A stretch of 64,000 bases of DNA from Kappaphycus alvarezii. Taxonomy: Eukaryota > Rhodophyta > Florideophyceae > Gigartinales > Solieriaceae. The position numbers and the translations under genes were made by a program. Below are positions 10,580-20,729 of this stretch, in pieces. The first letter of the stretch is position 1; each line of letters begins with the position of its first letter. The notes beneath the pieces were generated by a model. That model was not told the DNA's origin. It did not search any database and saw only the letters and a list, made by a program, of their open reading frames with translations. The stretch covers positions 62,001-126,000 of the forward strand of contig NADL03000051.1 in assembly GCA_002205965.3 (NCBI GenBank), in the 5' to 3' direction.

Positions 10580-13500
10580 TTGGCCGGAAAATTTCCGCTC
10601 CTGGTACAATTCGATCAAATATTTTCTTCCGGAGGAGTATGTGAGCCTGAATCGTCTCAATTAATTCAATATCAATTCTTTAGTAAAACATCACCTTCTG
10701 CATTCCTTTTTATTACATTAAATTCTTTCCTTTTACTCCAATTTATTCGTTCCACCGATACCAGAAAGGACCAGGGTAGTCCAGTGCGCATCAGGTACTT
10801 GTTCATGGAAGGTGCCTCGCAGTGGGTTGTCGGTCGAAATTCAATTCGACGTTGCGACATTAATCACACGAGTCAGAAAAAAATAGTGCTACCATAAGAC
10901 TCTACTGGTGCTTCTCCAGGGTGAATCACCATCGTCGACCATGACATGCACACCTATATCCTGCACTCACCGTTCAATTTCGACGCTGGCACCATTAAAG
11001 AAGAAGGTAGATTTACGCTGTTATTTGCCGCCTTGCCAGCCGGAAGAAACACCCTCAAGCCGTGGCGTGAAACAAAGAAGATCGTGGAAAAATTCCACAA
11101 GCACAATCGCATTCATTCGACATACACGATCATCAAGTTTATGCTGTAACGTAACGGATCTGGAACGACCATGTAGACAAGTATCTACAGTGCGTACTGG
11201 AGAGGTATTAAAACTGGAGGACGACCGCAAGGCCTACCGCAACCCCGTAAAGTGTCCTTGAGCCCGATTACTTTATATTTTAACGAAGGTGTGTGCGTCG
11301 ACCACATGTACCTTCACGAACACTGCGTCATACGCATCATGGACACAGCTTCGCGATAATCTACCGGCACAGTAGTTGAAAAAACATCCATGACCAACGC
11401 CATAGTCTTGTTAGAATCACATTGGATCACACCGTTCTGGACCCTAGCCACAATTGTATGCGATCGCTCGATCGGGAATAAGGCCTATAAGTCCAACCTG
11501 GAGGACCAAAATATCGAAAGGGGACCACATCTACCCCGAAGACACTACAGGAACGTGCTATAATCGAAGCGCAGGATCATTCTCGACCTCTTCGAACGCT
11601 TAAAGACATCAAACACCCACGACGGCAGAACCTGGATGAGCGCGGTGAATGCTCAACGAGCCATTAGGATCTCGAAAAAACCTCTACAGTAAAGAGATAT
11701 TGTCACCATTCGAGTTGGGAGAAGACACTCACGACCCATCGAAATCGGGAAAACACCAGAATAGCTCACACAGAACCTCTTTGCAGCACACGAGATCATT
11801 CTCTCGAAAGGCAACGCAAACTCACGCTAATGCTCAGACCCAAAGAAATCCAGGAAAAACCAGTCCAAGTTGAAGATTTGGTGCAGGTATTCGCGAAGAA
11901 AGCCAAATCGAAGGGAAGAAAGTGCAACAATAACCTCCCTGTACTAGAATTTGACCTCCTTAATCGCAAAGTAACTGTCTCAGGAGCCAGAGTCCACAAA
12001 ATGACTGTGGAAATAGAAGTTGTAAGGCCTTCTATACGCCAGGACGAGCTAGCCGCCGCTGTGTAAGACGCAGTTGATGAGGTGGACCGTAACCGAGACG
12101 ATACTGTGCCCCACTTAAATAGCAAAGCGGACCAGCCTAACCCCTAGTATGAGAAATAACGCGCCCCAGTCCAGGATAGACGCCAATATTCAGACAACGA
12201 ACAAGAAGGTCTCGGCACTCATTTGCCCTACGTGCGCGACAGGATCGAATTGTGCTGGCCCATGGATAACCAGTTCTACTCTGGAACCATACAAAACCAT
12301 GACACGCAGACAGCCAATTACGATATACACTATAAATATACACTATAAAGATAGGGACAGATTGTCAACCTTTCTCCAAGATAAGATGTTGAACTACATG
12401 TTTTCGAAACAGGAAGCAGCGAATCAAGACGAAACCCACACTGGACGCCAAGTATAGGCTGGAAAAGTAGAACTATCCCCGGAATAGGAGCTATAGAGTA
12501 ATGAGAAGCAGCTTATCGAACAGTATAACTGATTGTTTTGTACCACAGAGCTCATATTGCACCGAGCACACGGGTTTCCTCTGTTTTGAACACGAAACGC
12601 CTACCAGAAGAAGGAAAACTCCTTCAAAAGACAAATAGGGACGTGGCAATATCGCTAATACCTATGAACGCGAATATTGTAACGAGCCACGCTTTCTACA
12701 AGGTGAGTAACTGCGGCAACGGATCTCTCACGCTCAAAGCACGCATCGTCTCAGACGGGCACAAAGATCGCAAAAGGGAAACACTTAAGACGGACTCAGC
12801 AACCTTGCCCCCGCTGGGAATCCGTATTCTACCTTCACTTACCACTATTTTTGGTGGATTCTGGCCAAAATTGACCTTAGTAGCGCTTCCTTTCTAATAG
12901 CGCGCACCGAGACGTCTACGTGCTACCACCCAGAGAGTGCAAATACAGGCATAGGCATTATTGGCTACTTCTGTCTACCACATACGGACTGGCAAATGCA
13001 GGCGCCAAATGGCAGCCACGGAGTGCAGATGATCTCCACGCGCTTAGCTTTGGGCAACTGGATCAAGTGCCCCAATTGTTCTACATGAAGACTGCCGGAA
13101 AAATCTCAATCGTAGCAGTGAGGGTAGTGGACGATATAATGCTCGCTGGATAGCGGGAAAGGCTCCCAAAAATAATCGAACGGATCAAGCAGCGCCATAA
13201 ACCCGGCGCAATAGTTTGTGCGTCGAGTGTTTTCCAATTATATGCACTGATGAGCACCCAAGATAAAGACAGGAATGTGCGCATCGACGGAGATTTCAAA
13301 TGTAATCGTATGAAGAGCCGTCGATCTCTCGTTTCTGAAGGTAATAACTTGACTGCGCGCTCAACAGCATCAAAGCCGCAGCTTTTAAATCACTCAAAAG
13401 CTCCAAAGAATGGCTCGGTATTGCAGCGTCACCTTTTTGTGCGTTCATCTCTAGCCATCTTCAGCAGAAAGGACCGGTGGTCCTAGTCAAGGACTTACTA

Positions 13501-14062
13501 CTGCAGATCAACATGCTCACGGACCTTCAATTGCGCAACACTGCTACTGCATTTAACAAACTCGCAGACAAAGGGCAGTACGAAGTGTCTGCTGTAGTTT
13601 TCTCAGACGCCAGCCGCCCCAACGAGCATAAAAAGCCTGGATACATCGCTAGAGTTTTGTTTGGCGACATGAAAGTCGATTCAGTCTTTCAATTTCTGGC
13701 CTGAAGTTCGCACAAGTCACGGTGACAGGTAAAATCTATCGGTCCAGCTGATATTCTAGTAGCTCACGAAGCTCTCGACGAAGAGAATGACTTGGCGAAG
13801 GGACTAAGGGAGGTACTAGGAGTTTGTGTTGGCTTGTGGATAGTTTTGGGCTCGTAAAACTTGTACACAACTCTCGCGACATGCTGGAATGCAGTAGATC
13901 GCGCAATCCTTGGCGATGTTGCATTCATTCGTTACGAGTTCGAAACTTGCCAGATGAATCGGATGATACGGATTTTTGTAATACAGAAAATCGTCCTCCC
14001 CTCGTGTAGTCCAGCAACTTACAACGATCCCGCACCTGACTTCGCTCACCGTCCTTTCCAAA
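10580..14062 (+). pseudogene. Decayed Ty1/copia-type pol
   Basis: Plus-strand frames, broken by many stops and shifts, read as copia polyprotein parts in order. A protease-like tail WVVGRNSIRRCDI is near 10830-10880. The integrase core has CVDHMYLHEH (about 11295), TPFWTLA (about 11430) and PRRHYRNVL (about 11533). An integrase-to-RT linker lies at 11830-12066. The RT start has VTSHAFYKV and LKARIVSDG (12670-12760). The RT core has YGLANAGAKWQ (about 12980) and VVDDIMLAG (about 13125), corresponding to the YVDD motif. RNase H follows with SDASRP (about 13600) and FIRYEFETCQMNRMI (13920-13965). The sequence is distant from Copia-1 and Copia-2 below. The acidic ORF and LTR at 14357-15366 follow on the same strand and may be its 3' end. 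No 5' LTR was found. Confidence 0.8.
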
Positions 14063-14356
14063 TTTGCCTCCCATCCTTCCTAGATATTTTAATACTGTAT
14101 CCTCTCCTCCAAATTTGCGTTTTTCGTCTTTATTAGTCTGCTTTCTTCATCAAACTCACTTCTTATATAGAAATTCCGTGCAAATGCGCTACTGCAATTT
14201 CGATTTTAACTTTTCAGTACCGACTCCAGTCCGCCTCTAAGGTTTTACTTAAACCCATTTTACCAAACTTTTTTTGAGATCCACCAACCCCTACACACAC
14301 CAACCTCCCCCTCACACCCTGTATCCTCCGTCCACAATCATTCACAATCAAAATAA

Positions 14357-14926
14357 ACAACCTCGCCCCTCCGCCCCTCCGCCCCCATCACCAAAAATCA
14401 GCCCCTTCGCCCCTTAAACGGCCTTGCGCTCGCTGCATATGGCCCGACGGACGCAGACGACTACCTGCGACGCCAGACTAAGAAGAAGATAATCGAGTTC
14501 GTCCGCAAACTCTTCGTCGAGGATGAGGCCGAGGAGGTACCTGAGGGGCAGGAGTGGGAAGTCGAGGGGGGAGCTGAGGAGACCTTCGAGGAGTGGGCAG
14601 CCCCGGAATTGGTCTACGAGGTTAATGATGAGGAGGAAGAGGAGAATGAGGAGGATGTCGAGGACGAGGACGAGGATGAGGACAAGGATGAGGACAAGGA
14701 CGAGGAGAATGAAGGACAGGGAGGCATGGGAAGTGTTGGAATGGTGGAATGTATGGAACAAGTGGTACCGACGATGGAACCGGATGGGGATATCTTTAGT
14801 AGTTTAGATATCTCCCAGGAGGAAATAGATAGTTATGAGCCGTTCGCAGATATCTGTGGGGACTGCTTGGGCAGCATGGATATTTTAGAGGAGTTGTTTG
14901 GATCTGATTTAGAGAATGGGAAATAA
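14357..14926 (+). CDS. Acidic LTR-associated ORF, copy 1 (longest)
   Basis: An uninterrupted frame of 189 codons without an in-frame ATG near its start, so the initiation codon is lost or in another exon. The N-terminal part contains ALAAYGPTDADDYLRR. The middle is almost all Glu/Asp (14560-14720, a GAG/GAC/GAT-rich tract). The C-terminus reads QVVPTMEPDGDIF ... PFADICGDCLGSMDI ... ELFGSDLENGK. Copies 2 (40703-41298) and 3 (45895-46218 plus 50905-51006) share both ends, while the acidic middle varies. The stop lies 11 bp before an LTR. The function is unknown. Position resembles an extra 3' ORF of an LTR retrotransposon, and an acidic chaperone-like or activation-domain-like character is only a guess. 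Confidence 0.6.
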   Translation, partial: TTSPLRPSAPITKNQPLRPLNGLALAAYGPTDADDYLRRQTKKKIIEFVRKLFVEDEAEEVPEGQEWEVEGGAEETFEEWAAPELVYEVNDEEEEENEEDVEDEDEDEDKDEDKDEENEGQGGMGSVGMVECMEQVVPTMEPDGDIFSSLDISQEEIDSYEPFADICGDCLGSMDILEELFGSDLENGK

Positions 14927-14937
14927 GAGGACCGTAG

Positions 14938-15366
14938 TGATTGTTATTTTCTTAAGTATCTTTTGTTTAGAGTATATCGTCCACACAAAGTGTTTTTATG
15001 CATTTCCTGGTATCTTCTGTAGTTTTGTTCGGACTTACGGGGTAGCCGAAAGTCTATATAAGCTGAGTAAACTGCTTCCTCATGGACGTCAAGCAAATTG
15101 GCAGACAACTTCAAGTCAAGTCCCGAGTAGTAGGAAGTTCAGAGTCAACTCCAGACCCAAGAAAAATTTTTCCTACGCTGGTCGCAGAGCATCAGTGGTA
15201 GACCCTGCCCCTTCCATACTTGCTTGTAGCCCTCTCAACTCTCTTCCATATACACTCCTTTTTGTTCGTTCAACTATACCACGGTAGCACTTTTGTCGCT
15301 TGCAACACTTCCTTCTTGTGGTAATTGGTTCTGAGTATCTCTCCTCCCGACGATTTACTCCTATCA
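14938..15366 (+). repeat. LTR of the acidic-ORF element, copy 1
   Basis: A 429-bp block starting TGATTG and ending CTATCA. It aligns with 41330-41739, 51065-51482 and 22824-23238. Conserved parts are the TATA box with its downstream motif (TATATAAGCTGAGTAAACTGCTTC type), a GTCAAG/AACTTCAAG segment, and a CCTTCCATA..TTGCTTGTAG..CCTCTCAACT segment. Ends of the form TG...CA with short inverted termini are typical of LTRs. I did not find a partner LTR, so this is a 3' LTR of a broken element or a solo LTR. Confidence 0.75.
15053..15065 (+). promoter_or_regulatory. TATA box of LTR copy 1
   Basis: TCTATATAAGCTG occurs about 115 bp into the LTR and is followed by a conserved AGTAAACTGCTTC. The equivalent position in the other LTR copies holds TTATATAGGCTG, CTATATAAGCTG and CTATACAAGCTG. 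Confidence 0.6.
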
Positions 15367-15885
15367 GATTCAAGGGAAAATTAATCTCGGTGGCTCTTCA
15401 ACTAAGGCAGACAGTACCATGTCAGGACCTTTAGAGTTGATGATGTACATCGGATTGATACCCGTAGATTTTCATCACGCATTTTGTAACCGCTCAGGCG
15501 AATCCGCCGGGTAAGAAAAATCCAAAGAAGGGTGAATCTGGAACGAAATGATCCTTTATGACAATCGAACGGGCTGCATGTGCGTACGACGTCAGGTCAA
15601 GGCTACAGCACGGTACGCATCTGGGATGGAAACTGGACAGATTAGTTACGATGTACCGGCAGCTGTCAAGTTGCATGTAACTACTATATTAGTTAGCTAG
15701 GTTGGTGAGAGGAGTACCTTCCACCCAGGTGCGCAAGCCTTTAGGACCTACCTGACTATTTTTGTAAACGTAGTTATAAGCACGGCGCCTGACCGCAATA
15801 CGCTAGCAACAGAGAAGAGAGAGCAGATCGACTCCAGTAAATTTTCTTTAGCACTGCAGGGAAGCACCCGTTAAAGCGCAAAGCT
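15367..15885. other. Unassigned spacer
   Basis: Between LTR copy 1 and the LINE B fragment. Moderate GC, no recognisable coding or repeat match inside the window. Confidence 0.4.
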
Positions 15886-16739
15886 TTGACATTGTTCTTT
15901 CTATTTTCCCACTCACTACTGACCTTACGCCTGCTTTCTTGGCCCATTCCTGCCTCTCAAAACCTCCGCAGCATCTCAATACTTCCTGTCTTCCGCCCTA
16001 ATGTTCTCAGTTCATTGTTAAATCCCTACTCCGCCAGGCGCAGTCCAACCCCTATCACCCTTCACGACCATCCCAAACCCTCTCTCATGGGCGCTATTTT
16101 TCGAAGGCAATTCTCTTCCCTCACTGATGAATCCCTCTATATCCCCAATGATGGCTTTACTCAACGCTGTCGACGGCTCTGCTCTACCTTTACTCCCGCC
16201 TACAACCTTACCTGTATGAGCCTGCCTATTCTTAGTTATGACATTCATCCGCAGCCCACAGAGATCGAAGTCTGGATCACTGTGGCCTACCTACCTCTTG
16301 GTGTTTTACTGTTCTCTGGAGCAAATCCAGGTTTTATGTGTCCTTGTCCAAACGCTGCTCTGGGCTCGTGCGGCCATCATACTTCCCTCTGCCATACTGT
16401 CCCTGACAATGCGCGCCGTCACAACGAGCAGCGAGACCAGCTTGTCATGGATGTTCGCAGCGTTGCAAGGAACTACGACTCATTGGCAGTCCCGTGTTTT
16501 ACGAATGTACATTTACATTTCAGGTGCCTTTGGTCTTGGGGGAAAAAGGGGGGGTGTCTTTATTGAGATTTATGGATTGGCTACACACACGTGATATTGC
16601 CGAGTAAGTGTACTGCAGTGGTCGTCACAGCAGTGATATTGCCGGCAACGTTGCGGTTGCCCATCCTTCTGCTGTCCGGAAGTTTGTATCTGAACAGGTC
16701 AGGTGCAGTTTTGCAAGCAGAGTGACCAACGGGGTTCTA
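15886..16739 (+). pseudogene. LINE B: C-terminal part of a non-LTR retrotransposon protein
   Basis: An open frame of 226 codons (15886-16566) followed by a shifted frame. It carries the zinc-binding tail typical of many LINE reverse transcriptase proteins: CPCPNAALGSCGHH, then C at about four residues, then ARRHNEQRD (about 16340-16430). After a frameshift, SSDIAGNVAVAHPSAVRKF (about 16625-16690) corresponds to HSTDIAVDVTVAHPSARRH of LINE A. D-V-x-V is the kind of motif expected of a restriction-like endonuclease domain. The alignment to LINE A stops at about 16730, where the 3' end of the secreted-protein gene begins, so the LINE lacks its last ~65 codons. Confidence 0.75.
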
Positions 16740-17546
16740 TTAACCAAAAATGGTGAGAGGAATATCACCGGGAGAACCCGTGAAGAGGTTCCTGTTTTCG
16801 GAGGGTAGCACATCACCCTGAAGAGTGGCAGCCTCTGTTTCCGCGGGATCAGAAGTCACAACCAACCTGGAGCTTCCATCATTGAAGAACATTCTGGCAG
16901 TCCGAATGAAAACAAAACCCTCGACAGGAACCATCGATACCCCAGTAGCCGTCAAGCTGCCAGCGACAGCAACTGACGCCTCTTCTGTGCTCTCAAGGAG
17001 CATTTCAACAGATTCGGAGAGCTCATTATATCTTTCGATAAACATGGATGCGGTTAGTTGGCTCTGAGCATTCGTAATACCGCCAAGGTTGATACCGAGC
17101 AGCTGTAAGAAGGGTACAGAGAGCCCATTGTTGTATTCTGTTAGCAATGTGCTAAGAATCTCCAACTCAGTCTCGTTCAGACTTGTAGTAATTGATTCAG
17201 TTAGAGAAGAGATTTCCTCTGATGTTATTGCATTGACAGTGATATTGTAAGTAAGAGATGCAGAGACGCCACGCTGCACTCTCACACCAACTCCAGTGAC
17301 CCTTGAGAATCCAGAGGAGCTTCTGTTAACAGCAAAATTGACATCTTCCGATTGACGTTCGAGGGGAACAGCGATTGATTCCTGCTCAACCCTGACCAGC
17401 TTCCGCGGTTGTCTCGGCATGCATGGAATACCAAGGCTATCCTCCTGGCATGGAATGATATCAATCTTTCGTCCGGAGGGAATTTTAGCGGCAAAGCAGG
17501 ATGTCACCAGGAAGGCTGCAAGCAGGATAGTGTTGAGGGAACTCAT
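16740..17546 (-). CDS. Small secreted protein of unknown function, copy 1
   Basis: 268 residues. The start is the ATG at 17546, because the conserved unit shared with the second copy begins there. The longer frame upstream has no counterpart. The N-terminus MSSLNTILLAAFLVTSCFA is a clear signal peptide with cleavage expected after CFA or CFAA. The mature chain has two early cysteines (IIPC and GIPC), a basic/Pro stretch (PRQPRKLV), N-glycosylation sequons (NRS, NIT, NET), then a Ser/Thr- and Glu-rich helical region. There is no transmembrane segment, so it is probably secreted or cell-wall-bound. I do not recognise the family. It has no introns. The paralogue at 44555-45361 differs at about seven residues. 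Its stop abuts an antisense LINE fragment. Confidence 0.85.
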   Translation of the reverse strand: MSSLNTILLAAFLVTSCFAAKIPSGRKIDIIPCQEDSLGIPCMPRQPRKLVRVEQESIAVPLERQSEDVNFAVNRSSSGFSRVTGVGVRVQRGVSASLTYNITVNAITSEEISSLTESITTSLNETELEILSTLLTEYNNGLSVPFLQLLGINLGGITNAQSQLTASMFIERYNELSESVEMLLESTEEASVAVAGSLTATGVSMVPVEGFVFIRTARMFFNDGSSRLVVTSDPAETEAATLQGDVLPSENRNLFTGSPGDIPLTIFG

Positions 17547-17663
17547 TTTGGGGTTAGAAGTGGTGAGTGTTTGGTTGTTGTTATTGGAGAAGTTGACAGC
17601 AAATGTAGTTTCTCGTAAATGATGGATGCCGAACGATAGCGTAAGTTGAACCGTCGGGACCAA

Positions 17664-17680
17664 GCGTCTTTTAAGTGCTC
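17664..17680 (-). promoter_or_regulatory. TATA-like element of secreted-protein gene, copy 1
   Basis: On the minus strand GAGCACTTAAAAGACGC lies about 125 bp upstream of the ATG. The other copy has GAGAGCATTTAAAGGAG at nearly the same distance (44427-44443). Conservation of this box amid diverged flanks supports a core promoter role. Confidence 0.55.
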
Positions 17681-17889
17681 TCCATGGGAATATCAAGGGT
17701 CAGATTCCATAATGTAGCAAAGCTCAAACGTCTGCATATTCCCCGACCAGGAGCCTTCAACAGACTTGCACGGCAGTATGCTTCTATTCCCGCCGAAAAT
17801 CAATAGCAAATGCAACATTGTAGGATCTTTTCGTGAAGCAGATCCATAATGTCTCAAATTTCTGTGAATCAAACCAGAAATTATCAGAA

Positions 17890-18262
17890 TCAAACAGCAA
17901 GGAGGCAGCAAGCGTTCGGGCCGTACATGTACAGCAAAGACTGATCTAGTTGGTCAAAGAAGAGTTTCAATGCTAGAAAGGGAGAAGATATGCCTAACTC
18001 GATATACTTCTGGCTTTGCTTCCCATTTCTGCTCGTGTGGTGGAACCACAACGTTTGTGGTTCCTTAGCCTCAAATGGTGGTGCATCCCATGCGCCATAT
18101 GTACAATATCCAATACTGTAGAGCATCAAGGCGCTTAGCAATCAGAATCCTTCCTGCTCTGCGAAGTCGCACGAACTACTGCCTTTGCCCACTTTGTGCA
18201 TAGGTGTAAACCTTTGTCATGGGTTTGCAGTTATGGCAGTAATGCCGCTGCGGCATGGCTCG
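17890..18262 (-). pseudogene. Unrecognised coding remnant upstream of copy 1
   Basis: Minus-strand sequence that aligns with 43790-44110 on the plus strand, in the same order and distance relative to the secreted-protein gene. The conserved peptides are SIGYCTYGAWDA here and HVGYCTKGAWDA there, followed by LWFHHTSR and WFHQTSR. The upstream ORF end is ANP-stop (TGA here, TAA there). In-frame stops interrupt both. I cannot name the family. It shows that the secreted gene was duplicated with its neighbourhood. Confidence 0.5.
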
Positions 18263-18269
18263 CCACAAA

Positions 18270-19020
18270 TAAATAATTAGAACTTCATCCAAGTACACCA
18301 AAATTTAAGGGGGCTCTAGTAACGCGTAGAAATCCAATATTATACACTGCACATTATTCTTGGCAGCCGTTTTGTCCAGTGCAGCGTATCCTACGACTTG
18401 CGCCAATTTTACATGGCAAGGGAGACCTACGCAAAGGTCAAACAAGTCTAAACACAGCGTCATGCCGCAGCGGCAGCGATGTCCAGTGCGGCGTGCCTGT
18501 TGGCTGGCCTCCAGCCAGTTTTGTAGCGTTTTGACGGCTTCCCGCCAATCCTTTTTTTATCTTTACTCTTTACTTATCTTGAGTGTACACCGACTGACCG
18601 ACTATTCAGTTAAGAGCTAACTGGATTGACCACATCGGTCACGTGCAGTGGGGCCCGCGACATGATGGCCATAGCCACCGACGACCACAAAGTGAAACTG
18701 ATACGCTGGTAGATGGGTATGCGAATCGTAGCGTCCGAGGTGTGGCATTTCCTAGCTACATGTGGTACAAACTCTTCGATGAATAATGCTGTATCCGGAG
18801 AAGGGGCACCGAGGGTATCGGAAACCAGAGGCTGGAATCGGAAACCTTTACATTTTAAGCTTGTACCCACATCACGACATCCCTCAGGGAACAGCTGACC
18901 ACATTTTTCATGGATTAAAAACACCTTAAATTTCCCCCCCCGTTTTACATGAGCGCGCCCTCCTGCTCGTTCTAGAGTGTAGATGTGGCTCCTCCCTTCC
19001 TCGGGGGGTTTTGATACAAA
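18270..19020. other. Unassigned, repeat-like
   Basis: Contains a palindrome-rich patch around tgccgctgcggca (18243-18255) and its near inverse catgccgcagcggca (18462-18476). These two form an inverted pair about 210 bp apart. No gene seen. Confidence 0.4.
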
Positions 19021-19029
19021 GGCCTGCTG

Positions 19030-19250
19030 AAGGAGCCGTCATACCCAATGCGGCTTACGTGATGGCTTTCCTAAAGGTGGCCTTTTGGAGAGCGTAGTTC
19101 CTCCCCCACAACTGTCTCGGAATGTCTCTTTGAGTCGATTGCGGTTCTCTGGGATACTTCACGATACAGTAGAACAGAATGTATCTTCCAAGAGTAAGAC
19201 ACCCAAACCTTCCCTCTTTCTTGAATAAGTCGTAAGTGCCTGTACGCAGT
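19030..19250 (+). repeat. Dispersed repeat R, copy b
   Basis: Aligns with copies a and c: ccttttggagagcgtagttcc, then gagtcgattgcggttctctgg, then tatcttccaagagtaagacaccc. More diverged than a and c are from each other. Confidence 0.55.
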
Positions 19251-19509
19251 GAAGCTGTCAAGCTCTTCCCCCATGATTCTCGGTCAACCATTGTAACAGG
19301 TTTTTTTGTCCACTGAGGCCGATCAATTTAGGACAAAATGTTACCGAATTTTTCGTGACAAAAGTATGCGTTACAAACTATTTACGTAACCGAAATATGC
19401 TGACGGATCTCTATCACAAGTTTGCCTAAATGATCGTTCTGATATTACACTTTACATGTCAATTTACAAGTGCAACTAAGCACGATCACTTTTTTAAACT
19501 ACATTACAA

Positions 19510-19690
19510 AGACTTGTCTACCCCAGGACTCGGAAAATAGCCGTCCTACATCCCTAATCAGTAAAGTCCCCAAATTTTTCCCACCCGTTTGTGAATGGAA
19601 ATTCATAGGACTCATAACCTTTGCACCATTCGCAGTAAACATATCCCATTAACCGCATGTCATCAGGAAAATTGAGTAAAGCGCCCCATT
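19510..19690 (+). repeat. Dispersed repeat related to 8380-8440 and 42170-42520
   Basis: aatagccgtcctacatcccta and tttgcaccattcgcagtaaac recur: the first at 8396-8416, the second inverted at 42194-42214. It may be the other half of repeat R. Confidence 0.45.
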
Positions 19691-19699
19691 TTACACTCC

Positions 19700-20690
19700 A
19701 TGACTCCACTATCCCCCCTTTTTGAAACCACACATGAATTTTCTGTTTGGAATTACTGTTGCGAAGTTCAGCTAGGTCATGGGAGGGAAAAGTATTCATG
19801 AATGTCTGCAACTTATGGCGAATTTCCCGCAGCTACACCCCTGCACATCACGACGCCGTATAGCAACAATGATATCTTTTATAATTAAATCACCTAGCAC
19901 TTTTTCCCACTCCAATTAAGGGAGGAGGAGAGTAGCTTTGGGAAGTTGCCCCATATCAATGAGAAAAATCGCGAGAGGCTCCGCAATAGGGTTCTGGTTG
20001 TCTTCAAAAGCAATCGAGCAACGCGATTGTTATGGACAAAAGCGAGACACATTAGAGATTGGAGATATTGGTCAATGCCCACGTGTACTCCAAGAGGGTC
20101 ATTGGCTGTAAAGGGGCGGGTTCACTGGGAGTGGGGCGAAGGTTGCGACTCCTGTTTACTTGCATTCAAAACATTTGAGAGGATCCACATAAGAACTAAC
20201 TGAGACTCTCCACAATTTAAGTAGCTGGTATCCCAGTCAAGAAGCAGCCAGCGTTGAATTTGGGAAATGAGTGGGTTCGTTTATTATGACAGCTGTTTCG
20301 ACTGTAACCCAACCACGTTCCATATCTGAGTGTTACATTGGCGTTGAAAGTGAGTGATATGCACGAAAAATGTGGCCGCGGAAAACTTATCAGAAAGAGT
20401 ACCTAGTTTGGATACCGTATTTGAATTTGCATGATGTTTTAGTTACTTCGGCGTTGCAAATCCATGGCTCGATTTTTTTACTTTGTAACGAGCTAGCAAT
20501 AATCGAAAACAGTTTATAGCTTAAAATACAAAGGGCACCACCATATAGTGCTATATGTACAACTACTTTTATCTGGCACTATCCGGAAGTGAGCATAAAA
20601 GAGTTCAACATAAATGTTGATAGCTCTCACTGAAAGCATTCAGGAGTTGACGAAAGCAAGATTCTACCTCCCGACGTTTCATATCAAAAA
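19700..20690. other. No recognisable feature
   Basis: Mixed unassigned DNA between repeats and the pogo-like pseudogene. The short open frames have no family resemblance. Confidence 0.35.
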
Positions 20691-20729
20691 AACCACGTCT
20701 TGCCTTCTGCAACCGCCACTGACGTTGCT

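Noticed and set aside
14414..14807. Leu/Ile/Val-rich minus frame and Arg-rich plus frame
   Set aside because: Shadows of the GAG/GAC tract of acidic ORF copy 1.
17547..17696. 50-residue N-terminal extension of secreted protein copy 1
   Set aside because: The extension is not conserved in copy 2 and would place the signal peptide internally. The ATG at 17546 is preferred.
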